From Streptomyces adustus (GTDB taxonomy: Bacteria; Actinomycetota; Actinomycetes; Streptomycetales; Streptomycetaceae), in assembly GCF_009377175.1 (NCBI RefSeq), contig NZ_VJZD01000017.1, positions 1-64,000 on the forward strand: a DNA stretch of 64,000 bases. The letters run 5' to 3'. How positions within the stretch are numbered: position 1 is the stretch's first letter; the number at the start of each line of letters is the position of its first letter. Shown in pieces: positions 8,122-16,792 of the stretch. The notes under the pieces were generated by a model, which searched no databases, was not told where the DNA came from, and worked only from the letters and a program-made list of their open reading frames with translations. The translations under genes were made by a program, and so were the position numbers.

Positions 8122-9042
8122 ATGAGGGCTCACGTCGGCGATCGGCTGGTCATCGAGAACATGACGACCGAGGGCACCGTACGCGACGGCGAGATCGTCG
8201 GGCTCCACCACGAGGACGGGACGCCGCCCTACGACGTGTACTGGTCGGACACCGGCGAAATAACCCTGGTGTTCCCCGGGCCCGATGCGCACATCCGCCC
8301 GCTCGAACACGGGCAGCCTCCACCCGCCCAGGCTCCACACCCGGCCGACGGGGACATCAAGCCGGCCGGGTACGAGGCCGCCGCACTGCGGGTTCCCCGC
8401 CCCGGTGACATCGGCCGACGCGTGATCGTCGAGCGCCGGAAACGGGGGCTCAGCCGTGAGGAGACGGCCCAGCGGGCCCGGATGTCCCCCGCCTATCTGC
8501 GGTACCTGGAGGAACAGCCCGCCGACCCGGGGGTGGCGAGCCTGATCAGGCTCGCCGACGCACTGGGCACCACGGTGACCTCCCTGCGCGGCGGCGACGC
8601 GGATCTGCCGCCGGGCCAGGGCTTCGCCCTGCTCCATCCTCAGCTGCGGGACCTCGACACGGAGGAATGCCGTGCGCTGCTCTCCACCCACGGTGTGGGG
8701 CGCGTCGCGGTGTGCGCACCCGACGGCCGCCCTGCGGTCGTCCCGGTCAACTACGCGGTCGTCGACGACGCGATCGTCTACCGGACCGCGCCGCATTCCA
8801 CGCCCGCGGCGGCTGTCGGGGCGGAGGTCGCCTTCGAGGTCGACCACATGGACGAGGCCCTGAGCAAGGGCTGGAGCGTCCTCGTGGTCGGTCCCGCGAG
8901 CGCCGTGACGGCTCCCGACGCGGTGCGCCGGCTCACCGAGCTGGCCCCCGGCACTCCGTGGGCGGGCGGCGTACGCGAGATGTGGGTGTCGATCCGGCCC
9001 GAACGCCTCACTGGCCGCCGCATCACCGCGGCCCCGGGATGA
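8122..9042 (+). CDS. DUF1918 - XRE helix-turn-helix - flavin-binding (PPOX) fusion
   Basis: A 306-residue three-part protein. Residues 1-60 are a DUF1918 beta-barrel (AHVGDRLVIE...DGTPPYDVYW). Residues about 95-155 are an XRE/Cro helix-turn-helix (GRRVIVERRKRGLSREETAQRARMSPAYLRYLE, cut here for length). Residues about 165-300 are a pyridoxamine 5'-phosphate oxidase-like split barrel (RALLSTHGVGRVAV, VPVNYAVVDDAIVYRT), which usually binds FMN or F420. ATG 8122 follows GGGAAGGG. DNA-binding plus flavin-binding suggests a redox-sensing regulator, but that is inference. The stop codon lies inside a 17-bp tandem repeat. Confidence 0.88.
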   Translation: MRAHVGDRLVIENMTTEGTVRDGEIVGLHHEDGTPPYDVYWSDTGEITLVFPGPDAHIRPLEHGQPPPAQAPHPADGDIKPAGYEAAALRVPRPGDIGRRVIVERRKRGLSREETAQRARMSPAYLRYLEEQPADPGVASLIRLADALGTTVTSLRGGDADLPPGQGFALLHPQLRDLDTEECRALLSTHGVGRVAVCAPDGRPAVVPVNYAVVDDAIVYRTAPHSTPAAAVGAEVAFEVDHMDEALSKGWSVLVVGPASAVTAPDAVRRLTELAPGTPWAGGVREMWVSIRPERLTGRRITAAPG

Positions 9043-9085
9043 CCGCGGCCCCCGGATGACCGCGACCGTCGGATGACCGGGCGCG
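9022..9085. repeat. 17-bp tandem repeat across the stop codon of the fusion gene
   Basis: Units start at 9022, 9039, 9056 and 9073 (last partial). Unit 2 reads ATGACCGCGGCCCCCGG; the others differ by one to four bases. The stop codon TGA at 9040-9042 falls in unit 2. Since 17 is not a multiple of 3, copy-number change would alter the protein C-terminus. Confidence 0.85.
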
Positions 9086-9140
9086 GGTCACCGGGCAGCG
9101 CCACGGACTGACTCCGACGGGCCCGACACCGTTTCCCAGG

Positions 9141-9205
9141 GCCGCCTCAGGCCGTCTCAGGCCGCTTGAGGCCGCTCGGACCGCTTCAGGTCGCCTCAGG
9201 CCGCC
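9141..9205. repeat. About seven 10-bp repeats at the 3' end of the alcohol dehydrogenase gene
   Basis: Repeats of the form GGCCGCCTCA, with variants such as GGCCGTCTCA, GGCCGCTTGA and GGTCGCCTCA, run up to and across the dehydrogenase stop (9196-9198). Together with the 17-bp array they fill most of the convergent intergenic space. Confidence 0.8.
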
Positions 9206-10266
9206 CGCACGGCGACCTCGTCGTGCGTCGGCTCCCCGAGGACCACCTTGAGGGCGCCGGTCTCGGCGGCGCGGGCGAAGACGTCGTACGCCTCCTCCAT
9301 CTGGTCCGGCAGGAAGGTGTGAGTCACGAGCTGTGCCGTGGGCAGCCGGCCGGCGGCCGTCATGCTCAGCAGGGTGGGCGTGGAGTGGGTGTCCACCAGG
9401 CCGGTGGTGATGGTGACGTTCTTGCTCCACAGGTCTTCGAGGTGCAGCACGGCGGGTTCGCCGTGGACGCCGATATTGGCCACCCGGCCGCCGGGCCGCA
9501 CCATGCGCGTGCACAGCTCGAAGCTCTCCGGTTCGCCGACCGCCTCGATGACCACGTCCGCGCCGAGTCCGTCGGTGAGGTCGGCGACCAGTTGCTCGGG
9601 AACCTCGCCGGCCTCGGCCACGGCGTCGGCGCCCAGCCGTCTGGCCGCCTCCAGTCGCGATGCGGCCAGGTCGACGGCGATGATCCGCTCGGGCCCGAAC
9701 AGACGTGCCGTGGCGATCGCCGCGAGGCCGATGGGACCGGCTCCGACGACGGCGACGGTGTCGCTCGGGCGGACGTGCCCCTTGCGGACGCCCACCTCGT
9801 ACGCGGTCGGGAAGATGTCGGCGAGCAGGACGGCGTCCTTGCTCCCGACCGCGCCGGGCAGGGCGTACACGGACAGGTCGGCGAAGGGGACGCGCACGTA
9901 CTCGGCCTGGGTGCCGTCGATCAGACGGCCGAGGATCCAGCCCCCGCCGCCCCGGCACTGGCCGTAGGCGCTCTCGCGGCAGTAGCGGCAGCGGCCGCAG
10001 GCGCTGATGCAGGAGACCAGTACACGGTCGCCCGGACGCACGGTCCGCACATCGTCGCCCACCTCCACGATCTCGCCGACGGCCTCGTGTCCCAGGACCG
10101 TTCCGGGCTGGACCTCTGGGAGGTCACCCTTGAGGATGTGCAGGTCGGTGCCGCAGATGGTGGTGGTGTCGACCCGCACGACGGCGTCGGTGGGCTCCTT
10201 GACCTCAGGGTCGGGGACATCCGACCAGGCGGACCGTCCGGGGCCGTGGAAGACGAAGCCTTTCAT
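9196..10266 (-). CDS. Zinc-dependent alcohol dehydrogenase (MDR family)
   Basis: A 356-residue cytoplasmic enzyme. Catalytic zinc ligands are visible as C38 (CGTD) and H60-E61 (GHE). Structural zinc cysteines are C90, C93, C96 and C104. The NAD-binding glycine motif GAGPIG is at residues 175-180. It belongs to the threonine-dehydrogenase-like branch of medium-chain dehydrogenases, acting on an unknown alcohol or aldehyde. Start ATG 10266. In Streptomyces related genes occur beside nitroreductase and universal-stress genes of the hypoxia type, which fits the neighbours here. It runs convergent to the DUF1918 fusion gene. Confidence 0.9.
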   Translation of the reverse strand: MKGFVFHGPGRSAWSDVPDPEVKEPTDAVVRVDTTTICGTDLHILKGDLPEVQPGTVLGHEAVGEIVEVGDDVRTVRPGDRVLVSCISACGRCRYCRESAYGQCRGGGGWILGRLIDGTQAEYVRVPFADLSVYALPGAVGSKDAVLLADIFPTAYEVGVRKGHVRPSDTVAVVGAGPIGLAAIATARLFGPERIIAVDLAASRLEAARRLGADAVAEAGEVPEQLVADLTDGLGADVVIEAVGEPESFELCTRMVRPGGRVANIGVHGEPAVLHLEDLWSKNVTITTGLVDTHSTPTLLSMTAAGRLPTAQLVTHTFLPDQMEEAYDVFARAAETGALKVVLGEPTHDEVAVRAA

Positions 10267-10430
10267 GACGTCCCTCACCATCCATCGCTCGAATGACGAA
10301 AATGCCCTATAAGGCCATTCTCTCCGGCATTCGCCCGCTTCGTCACTCGTACGGTCGGCCGCTCGTACGGTCGCGGAGGAGCGGGAGGCCGGCGGGCAAC
10401 GGTCCGAGGCACCCGCCGTCGACCGTCGGG

Positions 10431-10443
10431 CACAATCTGCGAC
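10431..10443 (+). promoter_or_regulatory. Probable -10 box of a leaderless VOC mRNA
   Basis: CACAAT (10431-10436, TANNNT-like) ends 7 nt before the ATG at 10444, and no ribosome site is present. This is the layout of leaderless transcripts in actinobacteria. No good -35 is seen. Confidence 0.45.
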
Positions 10444-10815
10444 ATGCCTCTGTCGCTGCATCACATCGTCATCGACACCCATGATCTGCCCTCGCTGGCC
10501 CGGTTCTGGGCCGAGGTACTGAACTGGCGGATCCTGTCCGAGCGTGAGCGGGAGGTGGTGATCGGGCCGGAGGAGACCGGCCCGGTGGGCATCTGCTTCA
10601 TGCCGGTGACGGACCGCAAGGTCGTCAAGAACCGGCTGCACCTCGATCTGACGTCCGCCGCCGAGGACCGGGAGGCCGAGATCGAGCGCATCCTCGCGCT
10701 CGGCGCCCGCCGGATGGACGTCGGGCAGCGCGGCGACGAGTCGTGGACCGTGCTGGCCGACCCGGAGGGCAACGAGTTCTGCGTGGTCCGCCCGAAGACG
10801 AACCTGATCACCTAG
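10444..10815 (+). CDS. VOC-family protein (glyoxalase/bleomycin-resistance fold)
   Basis: A 123-residue protein with the two beta-alpha-beta-beta-beta halves of the vicinal oxygen chelate fold. LHHIVIDTHDLPSLARFW starts the first half; RLHLDLTS and the C-terminal DPEGNEFCVV are typical of the second. H7 (HHIVIDT), H72 (LHLDL) and E119 (GNEFC region) are possible metal ligands; exact numbers are approximate. Members include metal-dependent dioxygenases, glyoxalases and resistance proteins. Nothing here selects among them. Confidence 0.85.
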   Translation: MPLSLHHIVIDTHDLPSLARFWAEVLNWRILSEREREVVIGPEETGPVGICFMPVTDRKVVKNRLHLDLTSAAEDREAEIERILALGARRMDVGQRGDESWTVLADPEGNEFCVVRPKTNLIT

Positions 10816-10932
10816 GGTTCGACCCGAAGCCGACAACGACGCGTACGGCCAACGGCTTTGCGGGAGTCGCGATTAGGCCGGTTGCCTTGGTGCGGATGCG
10901 CCTCGCCCTCGTCCCGCCGCAGGATCCTGGAC

Positions 10933-11739
10933 ATGCGGACATCCCCTGGTACCCGGTCCCCGGTTCGGCGGCGGCTGCGCGTCGGTGCGCGTCGAGCCAT
11001 GGCCGCGTCCGCGGCCCTCGCCTGCGGCGTCCTGCTCTGGGGAACCGCGGCCTGCGCCCCCACCACCGAGCCCCCGGGCCCCGGCGGAGCACCGGCGAGC
11101 AGACTCCCGGCGGCGGGTTCACCCCGTCCGGCCAGTCCGGCCAGTCCGGCCACGGACCTGCGTCCTGAAGGCATCGGGGAGCGGATGTGGCAGCAGGTCC
11201 CGGCCGCCACCCGTCAGCTGGTCGTCGTCTACGGCGACGACCGGGACTCGCCGGACGGTCTCGTCGCGCTCTACGAGAAACAGGGCACGGCCTGGGAGCG
11301 GACAGGCGGTTGGCCCGCCCACAACGGCAGGAAGGGCTGGACGACGGACCATCACATGGACGACGAGCGCACTCCCGTCGGGGTGTTCACCCTGACCGAC
11401 GCGGGAGGCGCGCGCCGTGATCCGGGCAGCCGGCTGCGGTACTGGTACGACGACCACGCCTACGCGTCCATGACGATCCAGACCGAGGCGCACGCCCATG
11501 ACTTCGACTACGTCATCGCCGTCGACTACAACCGGCGCACGGGCGTCCCGCCCTTCGACTGGACCCGGCCCGAGGGGGTGGAGCGGGGCGGCGGCATCTG
11601 GCTGCACCTGGACCACGGTGACGGCACGTCGGCGTGTGTCACCCTCCCGGAGCCGGGGATGCGGACACTGCTGCGCACCCTCGATCCCGAGAGCCGTCCG
11701 GTCGTGGTGATGGGCGACCGGGAACGCCTCGGGATCTGA
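10933..11739 (+). CDS. L,D-transpeptidase-like (YkuD family) exported protein
   Basis: A 268-residue protein. ATG 10933 follows AGGA; CAGGAT at 10920-10925 could alternatively be a -10 box. The N-terminus is arginine-rich, then a hydrophobic segment ends at a weak lipobox (TAAC, C41), so it is lipid-anchored or secreted. After a P/A/S-rich linker the catalytic domain (about 80-268) shows TPVGVFTL, and GIWLHLDHGDGTSACVTLP, in which C235 fits the YkuD nucleophile and the preceding histidines its partner. Family members make 3-3 peptidoglycan cross-links or attach proteins to the wall. The exact role is unproven. Confidence 0.8.
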   Translation: MRTSPGTRSPVRRRLRVGARRAMAASAALACGVLLWGTAACAPTTEPPGPGGAPASRLPAAGSPRPASPASPATDLRPEGIGERMWQQVPAATRQLVVVYGDDRDSPDGLVALYEKQGTAWERTGGWPAHNGRKGWTTDHHMDDERTPVGVFTLTDAGGARRDPGSRLRYWYDDHAYASMTIQTEAHAHDFDYVIAVDYNRRTGVPPFDWTRPEGVERGGGIWLHLDHGDGTSACVTLPEPGMRTLLRTLDPESRPVVVMGDRERLGI

Positions 11740-11808
11740 CACCCGCGGGTCGGGGTCGGCACGTGCGGAGGCGGCAGCGGGTGATCACGCGGGTCCGGCA
11801 GCGGGTGG

Positions 11809-12267
11809 TCAGCCGGACACGGATCCGGGCGCGCTCTCGGCGGACGCCTTCTGGCACTCCGCGCACAGCCCCCACCAGGTGATCTCGGCCTCGTCGACGG
11901 CGAAACCCCGCTCCTGCACCGGAGCGAGGCACGGAGCCGACCCCACGGCGCAGTCGATGTCCTCGATGCGGCCGCAGCCGCGGCAGACGAGGTGATGGTG
12001 GTTGTCACCGACCCGCAGCTCGTAGCGGGCGGGTGAGCCCGCCGGTTCGATGCAGCGGACGAGTCGCGCCCTGGCCAGGTCGTCCAGGACGTTGTAGAGA
12101 CCCTGTCGCGAGAGTCCGCCGCCCGATGAGCCGGTCCCGCCGATCCTCGTCTCCAGTTCGGCCGCCGTGGAGTGCGGATGGCCGCGCAGCGCGGTCAGGA
12201 CGGCTCGCCGCTGTGTCGTGCTGCGCAGCCCCTTGCTCTTGAGCAGGTCGCCGGCCGACTGCTCCAT
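11809..12267 (-). CDS. Fur-family metalloregulator (PerR/CatR-like)
   Basis: A 152-residue repressor. A winged helix lies at about 10-80 (TTQRRAVLTAL, GLYNVLDDLARARLV). The metal-sensing dimerisation domain carries D88-N-H-H-H92 and the C4 structural zinc site C95/C98 and C135/C138. This combination is seen in PerR, CatR and FurA, which sense peroxide or iron. An inserted Gly/Ser loop (GGTGSSGGGLS) is slightly unusual. No catalase gene lies adjacent in this window, so CatR identity is not supported. It is probably transcribed with the DUF2180 gene 82 bp upstream from the palindrome-covered promoter. Confidence 0.9.
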   Translation of the reverse strand: MEQSAGDLLKSKGLRSTTQRRAVLTALRGHPHSTAAELETRIGGTGSSGGGLSRQGLYNVLDDLARARLVRCIEPAGSPARYELRVGDNHHHLVCRGCGRIEDIDCAVGSAPCLAPVQERGFAVDEAEITWWGLCAECQKASAESAPGSVSG

Positions 12268-12349
12268 GCCCGACTCACACTCCTCGTATCCGTCGCGTCC
12301 CGTTCGTCACCGTACAACCCGTGTCGCCCCGGCCGGATCGGCCGGGCGG

Positions 12350-12559
12350 TCAGCGGGCGAGCTCGGCCGTGCGGCAGGTCGCGCAGACCAGGCGCCGGGC
12401 CGCGACGGGGCTGGTCCGGGGCACCACGCCGATGGGCCGCTGGACACCGGCGCCCACGATGCGGGCGTGATCGCGGCAGACGAACAGGCCGCAGCCGGTG
12501 CAGGCGCCGATGCCGGCCGTCGTACCGCTCCCTTCCTGGGTGCAGTCGAAGCAGTGCAT
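12350..12559 (-). CDS. DUF2180 small cysteine-rich protein
   Basis: A 69-residue protein. ATG 12559 has GGAG upstream. Cysteine pairs C3/C6 (MHCFDC), C20/C23 and C28, and C59/C62 make likely zinc sites; the start MHCFDC and the CRDHA segment are typical of DUF2180. Function is unknown. It is the first gene of an apparent DUF2180-Fur unit, so it may be redox- or metal-responsive. Confidence 0.82.
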   Translation of the reverse strand: MHCFDCTQEGSGTTAGIGACTGCGLFVCRDHARIVGAGVQRPIGVVPRTSPVAARRLVCATCRTAELAR

Positions 12560-12716
12560 GGTGAACTCCGTCGGTTGTCGGCCCACGTGAAGTGAGTGGT
12601 TTCGAGTGACTGGCGCCGCCGGCGGCAGACCGGGGCGATCGCGCCGGCGCGCACAGGACATGCGGGGGAACCGGACACCGCTGCGGGACCTCACCCGTCG
12701 GCCGTCCGGTGAAGAC

Positions 12717-12753
12717 AGACTAGCCCGCTAGTTTGGACAGAGTCAAAACTAGC
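12717..12753 (-). promoter_or_regulatory. Promoter with overlapping palindromic operator upstream of DUF2180-Fur
   Basis: Reading the minus strand, TTGACT (plus 12741-12746) and TAGTCT (plus 12717-12722) form -35 and -10 boxes with an 18-bp spacer. A near-perfect inverted repeat lies across the -35 and upstream spacer: GCTAGTTTGGAC (12727-12738), AGA, then GTCAAAACTAGC (12742-12753), one mismatch in 12. A second small palindrome, ACTAGC-CC-GCTAGT (12719-12732), overlaps it. The rest of the 315-bp gap (12560-12874) holds nothing else I can support. Confidence 0.7.
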
Positions 12754-12874
12754 CACTGCCCATGGCGTCCGACCCTTCAGTCCGGACCTCCGGCATGGTG
12801 GGCCCGCACATGTTCCGCACGGTGATCGCGCCTCTAGCCTCCGGCCTGTCCCCCACTCGACCCGGAGGAATCGG

Positions 12875-14347
12875 ATGCCCGCAGCGCACACCGTCACCAC
12901 CCCGCCCCGTGAACGGCCCGGACGGCCCGTACGACCCGGTCGGCGTACCGCCCTCGGCGCCCTGTCGCTCGCGGCCGTGTGCGCGCTCCTGCCCACGGCC
13001 GCACCCGCAGCCGGTGCGCAGGCGACGCCCGAGGGCCACTGCGCCGCACGCGCCCTGATCCACGTACCGGGCGCGGCCCTTCAGCAGGCCGACTGCCTGG
13101 AGGAACTGACCACGGCCGGGACAGTGGCCTCCGGCCACACCGACCCGGCCGACTTCGCGGGGCTCACCCCCCGGGATCTGCCCACGCCCAGTGGCGTTCC
13201 GGGCATCCAGATCGACGGCTACTTCCCCGACTCCTCGACCACGAACACCAACCACGGCTGGAACCACGACGCGCAGTTCGTCATCCGGCTGCCCGACCAC
13301 TGGAACGGCGGACTGGTGGTCTCCGGGACACCGGGCAACCGCGAGCAGTACGCCAACGACCGCGCGATCTCCGACTGGGTGCTCTCCCGCGGCTACGCCT
13401 ACGCCGCCACCGACAAGGGCAACACCGGACTCGCCTTCTACCGCGACGGCGGCAGGCCCGGCGACGCCATCGCCGAGTGGAACACCCGCCTCACCCAGCT
13501 CACCCGGGCCGCCCGCGCGGTCGTCGCGCAGCGCTACCACCGGCCCCCGGCCCGGACCATCGCCACGGGCATCTCCAACGGCGGCTACCTGGTGCGCTGG
13601 CAGTTGGAGAACCACCCAGAGCTGTACGACGGCGGAGTGGACTGGGAGGGCACGCTGTGGCGCGCCGACGGTCCCAACCTGCTCACCTTCCTGCCGTCCG
13701 CGCTGCGCGCCTACCCCGTGTACGCCGCCGGCGGCCCCGGCGCCGCGGACGCCCTGGAGGCCATGCACCGGGCCGGGTACCCGGCGGGCTCCGAGTTCCT
13801 GTGGCCGTACCACGAGCAGGTCTACTGGGACCTGACCCAGCGCATCTACCGCGAGGAACTCGACCCCGGCTTCGACGGGGCCATCGAGGCGGGCACCCCG
13901 TTCTGCGCCTCGGGCACGCCGGGCTGCGACGCCGACTACTCCTACGCCACCCGGCCGGAGCGGGTGCACCGTGCCGTCGGCCGCATCGCCCTGACCGGCC
14001 GTATCGGCAAGCCGCTCATCACTCTCCAGGGCACCCTCGACGTGCTGCTGCCCATCGGCCGGGACTCCGACGTCTACGCCCGTATGGTGCACGACGCCGG
14101 GCGTGGCGCGCTGCTGCGCTACTACCGGATCGAGGACGGGACGCACACGGACTCGCTCGTCGACGTCTTCCCGGACCGGCTGCGCCCCATGGTCCCCTGC
14201 CACCGCGCCGCGTTCACCGCCCTGGAACGGTGGCTGGGCGGGGACGGTCTGCCGCCGGCGGACCACACGGTCCGGCGGCCGGCCGGAGCGGATCCCGCGA
14301 CCCTGCTGGCCGACTGCCCGCTGGACCGGACGGTTTCGTCCGGCTGA
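12875..14347 (+). CDS. Secreted alpha/beta hydrolase (tannase/oligomer-hydrolase-like)
   Basis: A 490-residue exported protein. Residues 1-48 form an R-rich signal (PGRRTALGALSLAAV, cut near AGAQA), possibly Tat. The nucleophile elbow is G-I-S-N-G-G (TGISNGGYLVRWQ), preceded by ATDKGNTG. A late aspartate (GTLDVLLP) and histidine (EDGTHTDS) complete a plausible triad. Several cysteines suggest disulfides. The family resembles tannase/feruloyl esterases and 3-hydroxybutyrate oligomer hydrolases; I cannot decide between them. ATG 12875 follows GGAGG. Confidence 0.78.
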   Translation: MPAAHTVTTPPRERPGRPVRPGRRTALGALSLAAVCALLPTAAPAAGAQATPEGHCAARALIHVPGAALQQADCLEELTTAGTVASGHTDPADFAGLTPRDLPTPSGVPGIQIDGYFPDSSTTNTNHGWNHDAQFVIRLPDHWNGGLVVSGTPGNREQYANDRAISDWVLSRGYAYAATDKGNTGLAFYRDGGRPGDAIAEWNTRLTQLTRAARAVVAQRYHRPPARTIATGISNGGYLVRWQLENHPELYDGGVDWEGTLWRADGPNLLTFLPSALRAYPVYAAGGPGAADALEAMHRAGYPAGSEFLWPYHEQVYWDLTQRIYREELDPGFDGAIEAGTPFCASGTPGCDADYSYATRPERVHRAVGRIALTGRIGKPLITLQGTLDVLLPIGRDSDVYARMVHDAGRGALLRYYRIEDGTHTDSLVDVFPDRLRPMVPCHRAAFTALERWLGGDGLPPADHTVRRPAGADPATLLADCPLDRTVSSG

Positions 14348-14376
14348 CGGGCCGACGACCGGCCGGACTGCGTCGG

Positions 14377-15137
<761 letters not shown>

Positions 15138-15141
<4 letters not shown>

Positions 15142-15938
15142 CGCGCGCTCCTCAGGTCCAGGGCGGACTCCAGCTTGCGGGCGCCCGCGACGAGCGCCTT
15201 GGTGTACGCGGCCCGCGGCGCGCCGACGACGTCCAGGACGGGGCCTTCCTCGACGGCCCGTCCGTCCTTCATGACGAGGGCGCGGTCGGTGACCGCGGCG
15301 ACGACGGCGAGGTCGTGGCTGACGAACAGCACGGCCATCTCCCGTTCGCGTACGAGGGTGTCGAGGAGTTCGAGCATCTCGGCCTGCACGGACACGTCGA
15401 GCGCGGTGGTGGGCTCGTCGGCGATGAGCAGGCTCGGCTCGCAGGCGAGGGCCATGGCCAGGGCGACGCGCTGGCGCTGGCCGCCGGAGATCTCGTGCGG
15501 GAAGGCGCGGGCGATCCGCTCGGGTTCGGGCAGTCGTACCCGCAGCAGCGCCTCGGTGACGGCGGTGCGCAGGTTGCGGCCGCGCAGACCGGTGCGGCGG
15601 GCCAGCGGCTCGGCGATCTGGCGGCCCACCCGCATCAGCGGGTCGAGGGCGGTCAGGGGCTCCTGGAAGACCACGGCCGCGTCCCGGCCCCGGACCGCGG
15701 TGAGCCGCTTCTCCGGGGCGCCGACGATCTGCGTGCCGGCCAGCTCCACGCTGCCGGTCACGGTCATGCCGTCGGGCAGCAGGCCCAGCACGGCGAGCGT
15801 GGTCAGGGACTTGCCGGAGCCGGACTCTCCGATCAGGCCGAGCCGTTCACCGCTGTCGACGGTGAAGGAGAGGTCGTCGACGAGGGTGCGCCCGTCGTCG
15901 GTGCGCACGGTCAGTCCGCGTACGTCGAGCAGGGTCAT
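15138..15938 (-). CDS. Oligopeptide-type ABC transporter ATPase (OppD/DppD-like)
   Basis: A 266-residue ATPase with Walker A GESGSGKS, Q-loop VFQEPLTALDP, signature ISGGQRQR, Walker B LLIADEP and SHD switch. ATG 15938 overlaps the stop of the upstream permease (ATGA), and its own stop overlaps the next ATPase start. It pairs with the OppF-like subunit as the heterodimeric motor on the cytoplasmic face. Confidence 0.92.
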
Positions 15939-16792
15939 GACCGCCTCCGGCGGGTCGCCGGGTCGAGGGTGTCGCGCAGTCCGTCGGCGACGAGGTTGAC
16001 CCCGACGACGAGGACCACGAGCAGGATGCCGGGGGCGAGCGCGCCGGCGGGGGCGGTGGTGAAGGTGGCCTGGGCCTCCTGGAGCATCCGGCCCCAGGAG
16101 GCGTTGGGCGGCGGGGCGCCCAGGCCGAGGTAGGACAGGCCGGCCTCGGCGAGCACGGCGAGGCCGAACTGGAGGGCCAGGTTGACCACGAGGGTGGGCC
16201 AGATGTTCGGCAGCACGTGTCCGACGACGGTACGCGGCCAGGAGGTGCCCGAGGTGCGGGCGGCGGTGACGTAGTCCTGGGCCAGGACCCGTTTGACCAG
16301 GATCCGCACCAGCCGGGCGACGACCGCGCTCTGGGCGAGGCCGATCGCGAGGACGGCCGAGCCGAGGGTGGCCGAGCGGGCGGCGACGACGAGCATCGCC
16401 AGCAGCAGGGTCGGGAACGCGATGAGGATGTCGAGGAACGCGGCGAGGGTGTCGTCCAGCCAGCCCTGCGCGAACGCGGCGAGCACGCCCAGGGTGACAC
16501 CGATGAGCGCGGCGATCGTCACCGAGCCGAGTCCGGCCTCGACGGCGATCCGGGAGCCCGTCATCAGCTGGGTGAACAGGTCGCGGCCGAGCTTGTCGGT
16601 GCCGAGCAGGTGTCCGTCGCCGGGTCCGGCGAGCCGGCCGCCGGAGGTGTCGTCGGCGTCGTAGGGCAGCCACACCAGCGAGACGACGGCGAGCAGCGCG
16701 ATCAGGGCGGTCAGCGTGCAGCCGGCCAGCAGGGTGGCGGAACGGCGGCGGCGGGCCTCCGCCGGCTTGCGCAGGACGTCCGTGTACGTCAC
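15935..16792 (-). CDS. ABC permease (OppC/DppC-like)
   Basis: A 285-residue inner-membrane subunit. GTG 16792 is chosen because GGGAGGT precedes it and it overlaps the end of the upstream permease. The N-terminal helix (about 21-43) is followed by the extracytoplasmic GHLLGTDKLGRDLF segment typical of DppC, then five membrane helices with the ATPase-contact EAA-type loop (YVTAARTSGTSWPRTVVGHVLPN). Forms the pore with the OppB-like protein. Confidence 0.9.
   Translation of the reverse strand: MTYTDVLRKPAEARRRRSATLLAGCTLTALIALLAVVSLVWLPYDADDTSGGRLAGPGDGHLLGTDKLGRDLFTQLMTGSRIAVEAGLGSVTIAALIGVTLGVLAAFAQGWLDDTLAAFLDILIAFPTLLLAMLVVAARSATLGSAVLAIGLAQSAVVARLVRILVKRVLAQDYVTAARTSGTSWPRTVVGHVLPNIWPTLVVNLALQFGLAVLAEAGLSYLGLGAPPPNASWGRMLQEAQATFTTAPAGALAPGILLVVLVVGVNLVADGLRDTLDPATRRRRS

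Noticed and set aside
9022-9205. Tandem repeats as a possible CRISPR array
   Set aside because: Units are 10 and 17 bp, directly adjacent, with no spacers and no cas genes.
11809-12267. Naming the Fur-family gene catR or furA
   Set aside because: These are usually next to catalase or katG genes, none of which is in the window; the protein alone does not separate the subfamilies.
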